Shown: positions 61,284 through 64,000 of the stretch, piece after piece
Numbering within the stretch: the first letter of the stretch is position 1
Layout: every line of letters begins with the position of its first letter
NCBI RefSeq assembly: GCF_040008265.1
Contig: NZ_CP155620.1
Coordinates: 930,001 to 994,000 of the forward strand
Direction: 5' to 3'
Length of the DNA stretch: 64,000 nucleotides
From: Campylobacter sp. CCS1377
GTDB lineage: Bacteria; Campylobacterota; Campylobacteria; Campylobacterales; Campylobacteraceae
Made by a program: the position numbers and the translations under genes
Notes under the pieces: model-generated
Seen by the model: the letters and a program-made list of their open reading frames with translations, nothing else
Databases searched by the model: none
Told to the model about the DNA's origin: nothing

Positions 61284-61628
61284 ATGCTTAAAAATTTTAA
61301 CTTTTATATTTACGCAATACTAGCCATAACGCTTGGATTTTTATATCTAAGACTTGATAGCACAAAGGCAAGATTAGAAAAAAGTCAAAGTGATTTAAAA
61401 TTAGCTATAAACACAAATGAGCAACTTACAAGGAATACTCGGCAGTTGGAGTTAAGGCACAAACAAGAGTTAGAAGCACTCACGCAAAACTACACTCAAA
61501 AAAACAAAATAAAAGAAAAGGTAGAAAATGTTAAAACAAGCATTGAAAATTCTAATGAAAACAATACCACTAAGCTTTTTAACGCTATGGTTAATCGGCT
61601 GTGGGACAACAACGCAAGTGGTAAATAA
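61284..61628 (+). CDS. Rz-like inner-membrane spanin
   Basis: 114 residues: an N-terminal transmembrane anchor (FYIYAILAITLGFLYL) and a periplasmic coiled coil (about 35-90). The gene overlaps the following lipoprotein gene by 101 bases in another frame, the classical Rz/Rz1 arrangement. It disrupts the outer membrane with its partner at lysis. Confidence 0.8.
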   Translation: MLKNFNFYIYAILAITLGFLYLRLDSTKARLEKSQSDLKLAINTNEQLTRNTRQLELRHKQELEALTQNYTQKNKIKEKVENVKTSIENSNENNTTKLFNAMVNRLWDNNASGK

Positions 61629-61800
61629 CACTGAAATTAAAACGCTAAAAGTGCCAAATGAGCTTTTGATTTTAGAAAGATTGAAAAAACCAAATGCTAA
61701 AAATGAAATGGATATTTTAAAAGCTTATGCGGATTTGTTTTATCATTATGAAGCGTGCAAGGTGCAGATAAATAAAATTAAGGAGTTAAATAATGATTGA
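61528..61800 (+). CDS. Rz1-like outer-membrane lipoprotein spanin
   Basis: 90 residues with a lipoprotein signal and lipobox LIGC (Cys at residue 25), then TTTQVVNNTEIKTLKVPNEL. It starts at ATG 61528 behind AAAGGTAGAAA inside the Rz-like gene. Larger than lambda Rz1 but the same layout. Confidence 0.8.
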   Translation: MLKQALKILMKTIPLSFLTLWLIGCGTTTQVVNNTEIKTLKVPNELLILERLKKPNAKNEMDILKAYADLFYHYEACKVQINKIKELNND

Positions 61801-62026
61801 AGACTTAACCATGCAAAATTCATTAACTTTCGCAAAAGAAATTCAAAGCTTGGGCGTGGCTGGGATTAGCTTTTTAATGTTTTTAATAATGCTTTTCATC
61901 TCTTATAAGCTTTTTAAAAGCAAAATGCTTGAGTGTGCGAATGATAAAGAAAAAATACTTGAAGTGCTAAGAAAAATCGATGATGATATTGAAAAAATGA
62001 GAGATGATATAAGGGATTTAAAATGA
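61793..62026 (+). CDS. Holin-like membrane protein 1
   Basis: 77 residues, one strong transmembrane span (GVAGISFLMFLIMLFISYKLF, about 20-40) and an acidic coiled-coil tail (DDDIEKMRDDIRDLK). It overlaps both neighbours by a few bases in the lysis cluster. Holin or spanin accessory. Confidence 0.6.
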   Translation: MIEDLTMQNSLTFAKEIQSLGVAGISFLMFLIMLFISYKLFKSKMLECANDKEKILEVLRKIDDDIEKMRDDIRDLK

Positions 62027-62394
62027 GTGATTTAATGCTTTTAATTGATAAGGGCGGAGTTATAGCGGTTTTAACAATAGGCTTTTTAATGGCTTGTTTT
62101 ATTGCTTATGAACTTTTTAAAAAATTTGATAAAACGCAAAGTATTTTAAATGAAAATAAAAACTTCATTAAAAAAGGTGTCGATACGCAAGAAAGGATGC
62201 TAAATGAATTAAAAGTCAATAATCAAATTTCAAAAGCCCAACTTGAAAGTAGCAATAAAATTATAGAACTGCACTCAAAGTTAATCGGCGATAAGCTTGA
62301 TAATATTAATCATAATATTAACGAGCTTAAATTTGAAATCAAGCGTTATGAAAATAGCGAATTGATTGAAATTATGAGAAAAAAGGAGAATTAA
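62023..62394 (+). CDS. Holin-like membrane protein 2
   Basis: 123 residues, one span (GGVIAVLTIGFLMACFIAYEL, about 11-31) followed by a long coiled coil. A paralogue in layout of the preceding gene; paired holin/antiholin function is possible. ATGA overlap with it. Confidence 0.6.
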   Translation: MSDLMLLIDKGGVIAVLTIGFLMACFIAYELFKKFDKTQSILNENKNFIKKGVDTQERMLNELKVNNQISKAQLESSNKIIELHSKLIGDKLDNINHNINELKFEIKRYENSELIEIMRKKEN

Positions 62395-62396
62395 AA

Positions 62397-62876
62397 ATGG
62401 CAACAAATTATAATGAAAGACTAAAAGCTTTTGAGAGTATTTATCCAAGTATTTTAAAGATGAGTTTAGGCGAAAATAGCCCTTTAGCAGAGCTTAAAAC
62501 TATGCTTGAAGATTTTAGTAAAAATGATGTGATAAAAGGTGAAGATAAATTTAAAACTCTAGCTCAAACAATGATGACTTTAAGTCAAAGCGTTATTGCG
62601 CAAAGTCAAAACACGGCTTTAAATATGATTTTGCAAGGCGATGAAAACGAACTTAACGCTGAAAAAATCAAACTCATACAAGCACAAATTGAAACTGAAA
62701 AGAAAAAACCACAATTAATAGCAAGGCAAACCGCACAAATTGATGATAATTTAAGAATAGAAACAGCTAAAATCGCACAAGGATATTGCTTTGGTTTAAG
62801 TGCTGGTGGGCTTGAAATCCCAAAAGAAATTGAAGAATGGGTAAAAGAAAAAATAGAAAATGTTGATAAAAAATGA
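62397..62876 (+). CDS. Hypothetical late protein
   Basis: 159 residues, helical, Gln-rich (TLSQSVIAQSQNTALNMILQ, KIKLIQAQIETEKKKPQLIA). A similar central repeat pattern occurs in phage head-tail or internal proteins. No family assigned. Confidence 0.55.
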   Translation: MATNYNERLKAFESIYPSILKMSLGENSPLAELKTMLEDFSKNDVIKGEDKFKTLAQTMMTLSQSVIAQSQNTALNMILQGDENELNAEKIKLIQAQIETEKKKPQLIARQTAQIDDNLRIETAKIAQGYCFGLSAGGLEIPKEIEEWVKEKIENVDKK

Positions 62877-64000
62877 TTGATGCAAAATACCGCACACCTA
62901 AATACTTTTTAAAACCGACTTATCCACAAAATGCAGGAGAAATTGGCTATGTAGAATGCTATCAAAGTTGGCTAGTCTATGGAACTCTTTTTGTCAATAA
63001 ATATGTAGAACTTTTGCATCGCCAACTCGTGCGTAAGGGCAGAGCAAGAAAAATGAGTGCTAATCATCCTTTGTATAAAAACGCTTATGCGATAAGTTAT
63101 TACGATATCAAAAGTCCTTCAGTTAGACCTTATGATTATCATTCTTACTCAGATCTTGGCTTAAATCAATTCTTTGTAGGGCAAAGCCCTTATGAATGGT
63201 ATAAAGGCGACCCAAGTGATGATAATGGAATATATCACGATACGAGCCAGATTGTTAGAAAAAAACAAGCTGGAAATGATGGATTTGATACGCCCATCGT
63301 TGCTTTAAGAAAATTTAGCGGTGGTAATAATTTGATATTAAATCAAGATTATGCACTAAAATATGCAAATGAAATTCCGCAGGCTTATTTTTTAAGAGAT
63401 GAAACTGTGTTAAGTTTAATCGGCATAGAACCAATTTATAATGGCAAAGTGGTTATGACTGATATTTTTAAATTTGACCCAATGGGAAATGGCGGACAAG
63501 ATATGGTAACGGCTTATAGCTGCAAAATGTATATCTTAGATAGGGCAAAAATAGAAAATGGCGAGTTTATTATCAAAGATTTAATCTTGCCTGATAAGGA
63601 TAAATTCCAACCTATCCCCTACCCACCTTTTAGACCACAGTATTATGATATCAATAACTATGTCAATGAATTAAAAAGGCTAAACCCTGATATACTCATT
63701 ATTCCTAATGTGATACACTCTAAGGTGATGACAGATAACGACCCAGTAACTTATGGCTTAAAAAGCGTGTATTTTAAAAGTGTATATGATAGCGTTGTAA
63801 ATCAATCTAAAAAAGGCGATATTTTTCACCCTTTTTACTATGATGCTAAAAAATGTCAAGTATTTTGCACAGAGCCTGTTATTTTTGGTGGTTTAACAGT
63901 TAAAGATGGATTTTTTGGTGGAGTGCAAGGAAGTTTAGGGTTTATCCCTCTTTATCTAAATTCTACAAATAGTCCAATAGGTAGAAAAGATAGATGGTTT
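62873..64000 (+). CDS. Late structural protein, partial
   Basis: From the ATG at 62873 the frame stays open for 376 codons to the window end (MIDAKYRTPKYFLKPTYPQN ... GSLGFIPLYLNSTNSPIGRK). Rich in Tyr, Pro and aromatic residues with a beta-structural look, consistent with a tail or adsorption protein. Overlaps the previous gene by 4 bases. Incomplete, so function is open. Confidence 0.6.
   Translation, partial: MIDAKYRTPKYFLKPTYPQNAGEIGYVECYQSWLVYGTLFVNKYVELLHRQLVRKGRARKMSANHPLYKNAYAISYYDIKSPSVRPYDYHSYSDLGLNQFFVGQSPYEWYKGDPSDDNGIYHDTSQIVRKKQAGNDGFDTPIVALRKFSGGNNLILNQDYALKYANEIPQAYFLRDETVLSLIGIEPIYNGKVVMTDIFKFDPMGNGGQDMVTAYSCKMYILDRAKIENGEFIIKDLILPDKDKFQPIPYPPFRPQYYDINNYVNELKRLNPDILIIPNVIHSKVMTDNDPVTYGLKSVYFKSVYDSVVNQSKKGDIFHPFYYDAKKCQVFCTEPVIFGGLTVKDGFFGGVQGSLGFIPLYLNSTNSPIGRKDRWF

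Noticed and set aside
1-64000. Insertion sequences or transposons
   Set aside because: No transposase-like protein or paired terminal repeats with target duplications were found; the only integrated element seen is the prophage.

Overview
The window is AT-rich DNA from a Campylobacter chromosome of the jejuni/coli/upsaliensis type. The supporting evidence is the gene order rpsA-ispH-aroA-pheT-pheS, the argH-pckA-pycB-NSS transporter-atpE cluster, a phase-variation style poly-G tract and the codon usage. The species cannot be fixed from the sequence alone. Positions 1-23413 are ordinary chromosome: amino-acid and isoprenoid biosynthesis, translation, anaplerosis, an amino-acid ABC importer, three tandem sodium:neurotransmitter symporters and the ATP synthase c subunit. 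This part also holds a decayed gene of the Campylobacter '617' family (3554-4777) beside a 9-G tract.

From the 3' end of a tRNA-Leu(GAG) gene (23328-23413) to the window end lies a prophage whose right end is outside the window. Its layout is: integrase and a convergent small DNA-binding gene; a leftward early operon (about 32839 to 24738) with a RecT-like annealing protein, a YqaJ-type exonuclease, an SSB-like protein, Rha-like and ribbon-helix-helix regulators, a MazG-fold protein and a pentapeptide-repeat protein; two rightward genes for exported proteins (32984-33977); a leftward three-gene HEPN cassette (33997-35530); and a leftward lysogenic operon headed by the cI-like repressor (38741 down to 35607). 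That operon carries an unknown protein, a degenerate ImmA/IrrE-like protein, a SecB-like chaperone, a small exported protein and an extracellular DNA/RNA nuclease. A rightward lytic block follows: Cro-like gene, replication initiator, RusA, terminase, P22-like portal, scaffold, ejection proteins, SU10-like capsid protein, fibres, spanins, holin-like proteins. No tape-measure gene is visible, and a P22-like portal plus ejection-type proteins suggest a short-tailed phage. Repressor-like operators occur at both the cI/cro-like region and the divergent 32.9 kb promoter region.

The most unusual content is in the gaps between late genes. Four gaps (46.5, 47.3, 52.8 and 61.1 kb) hold copies of one compact element. 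On the minus strand it encodes a ~20-residue hydrophobic peptide behind a strong ribosome binding site and a leader hairpin. On the plus strand a near-consensus promoter (TTGAC[AT]-N17-TATAAT) lies inside that tiny ORF and fires antisense across its start and Shine-Dalgarno. Two copies look intact and two decayed. A fifth gap (60.2 kb) encodes a different 20-residue peptide flanked by a 12-bp inverted repeat that could fold the mRNA 5' end onto its 3' end. Together they look like a set of type I toxin-antitoxin modules with AapA/IsoA-like (Helicobacter) architecture. Three of the five gaps also carry a shared late-promoter signature, a dyad placed at a fixed distance from the -10 box.

Other points of interest are a candidate toxin-antitoxin-chaperone module in the cI operon, a HEPN cassette with a 36-bp in-frame repeat array, and a 1185-residue ejection protein ending in two predicted nuclease-like modules.
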